DNA from: Pseudomonadota bacterium
GTDB lineage: Bacteria; Pseudomonadota; Gammaproteobacteria; Steroidobacterales; JBCBZW01
Reading direction: 5' to 3'
Length of the DNA: 44,170 bases
Assembly: GCA_039193195.1 (NCBI GenBank)
Contig: JBCCWS010000050.1
Coordinates: 1-44,170, forward strand
Positions 44,030-44,170 of the stretch are shown here, piece after piece (the first letter of the stretch is position 1; each line of letters begins with the position of its first letter). The position numbers and the translations under genes are program-made. Below the pieces are notes generated by a model, which worked only from the letters and a program-made list of their open reading frames with translations, searched no databases and was not told the origin of the DNA.

Positions 44030-44170
44030 CCTAGCCTGGATTATTCATGAGCCAAAAGAGAAGAAGGCCCTCGATGTGTTAGAAAGGTGTTACGACACAG
44101 CACTTTCGGACACAAAGAAGGCCTTCCAATGGACGACGTTACCACAGCGCAGGGTGCACTGTTCAACACA
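44030..44170 (+). mobile_element. Right-hand copy of the IS end (partial)
   Basis: This is identical to the reverse complement of 1-141. It starts CCTAGCCTGG at 44030, carries a leader with two copies of AAGAAGGCC, and then the presumed transposase start at 44129. The flanks just outside the two copies share no short direct repeat, so they are separate insertions rather than one. Confidence 0.8.
44129..44170 (+). CDS. Transposase N-terminus, 14 codons, partial
   Basis: ATG at 44129 opens a frame (MDDVTTAQGALFNT) that runs off the contig. It is identical to the copy at 42-1. GAAGG lies upstream of the ATG. It is called a transposase from context only. Confidence 0.5.
   Translation, partial: MDDVTTAQGALFNT

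Noticed and set aside
1-44170. Composite transposon bounded by the two IS copies
   Set aside because: The 44 kb carries ordinary chromosomal genes (argD, sfsA, tatD), and only 141 bp of each IS end is visible. It cannot be shown to be a mobile unit.
1-44170. CRISPR array, tRNA, rRNA or prophage
   Set aside because: No regularly spaced repeats, tRNA-like cloverleaf or phage structural gene was seen on reading both strands; the GH19 gene alone is not enough.

Overview
The window is a 44.2 kb, GC-rich (roughly two thirds G+C by eye), densely coded piece of chromosome, most likely from a gammaproteobacterium, possibly an environmental or marine lineage known only from genome bins. The support is the gene content (ArgD, SfsA, a CobB-type sirtuin, TatD, SoxCD, a CLC channel, a PAS-GGDEF-EAL protein, a TPR-bearing Ser/Thr kinase, secreted FG-GAP proteins) and clear Shine-Dalgarno sites. 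No rRNA, tRNA, CRISPR array or prophage was found. Both ends carry the same 141 bp in inverted orientation: the left end of an insertion sequence plus the first 14 codons of its presumed transposase. The window is therefore a contig that stopped at two copies of one multicopy IS.

Left third (1-20 kb): an S9 peptidase next to the IS edge; a membrane Ser/Thr kinase with TPRs; a secreted 7-repeat FG-GAP protein; TatD DNase (-); a secreted M20 metallopeptidase (+); a DUF885-like secreted protein (-); a small lipoprotein (+); acetylornithine aminotransferase (-); a DUF2306-like membrane protein (-); a PAS-GGDEF-EAL c-di-GMP protein (-) with a degenerate GGDEF site and an intact EAL site; a CLC protein (-); and a NarL-type histidine kinase/response regulator pair (+).

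Middle (20-32.5 kb): a CobB-type sirtuin; two homologous ATP-grasp ligases arranged tail to tail with 14 bp between them; a small secreted HExxH protein; a secreted amidohydrolase; a methyltransferase divergent from a LysR regulator; a vanadium haloperoxidase/PAP2 enzyme; an HxlR regulator with an extra C-terminal domain; a second FG-GAP protein; and a four-helix membrane protein resembling SLATT/DUF4231.

Right third (32.5-44.2 kb): this part shows decay. After a gene-poor stretch with four consecutive hairpins and a 13-G run come a GH19 lysozyme/chitinase-like enzyme, an exported SRPBCC protein and a truncated gene. Then follow an AlkC/AlkD-like DNA alkylation repair gene interrupted by one in-frame TGA, a decayed LytS-type histidine kinase, and a beta-propeller/di-haem cytochrome gene broken by a one-base frameshift. 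The region ends with SfsA (-), a bacterial relative of the tRNA-queuosine mannosyltransferase (DUF3524), SoxC, a one-haem SoxD, and a DM13 protein (-). Next to the right IS, a strong minus-strand terminator has no gene left in front of it.

The strongest candidates for new biology are the tail-to-tail ATP-grasp pair with its small metallopeptidase neighbour and the bacterial queuosine-mannosyltransferase homologue in a row with SoxCD. The nonsense-interrupted repair gene, the frameshifted cytochrome and the kinase remnant are concrete, checkable lesions.
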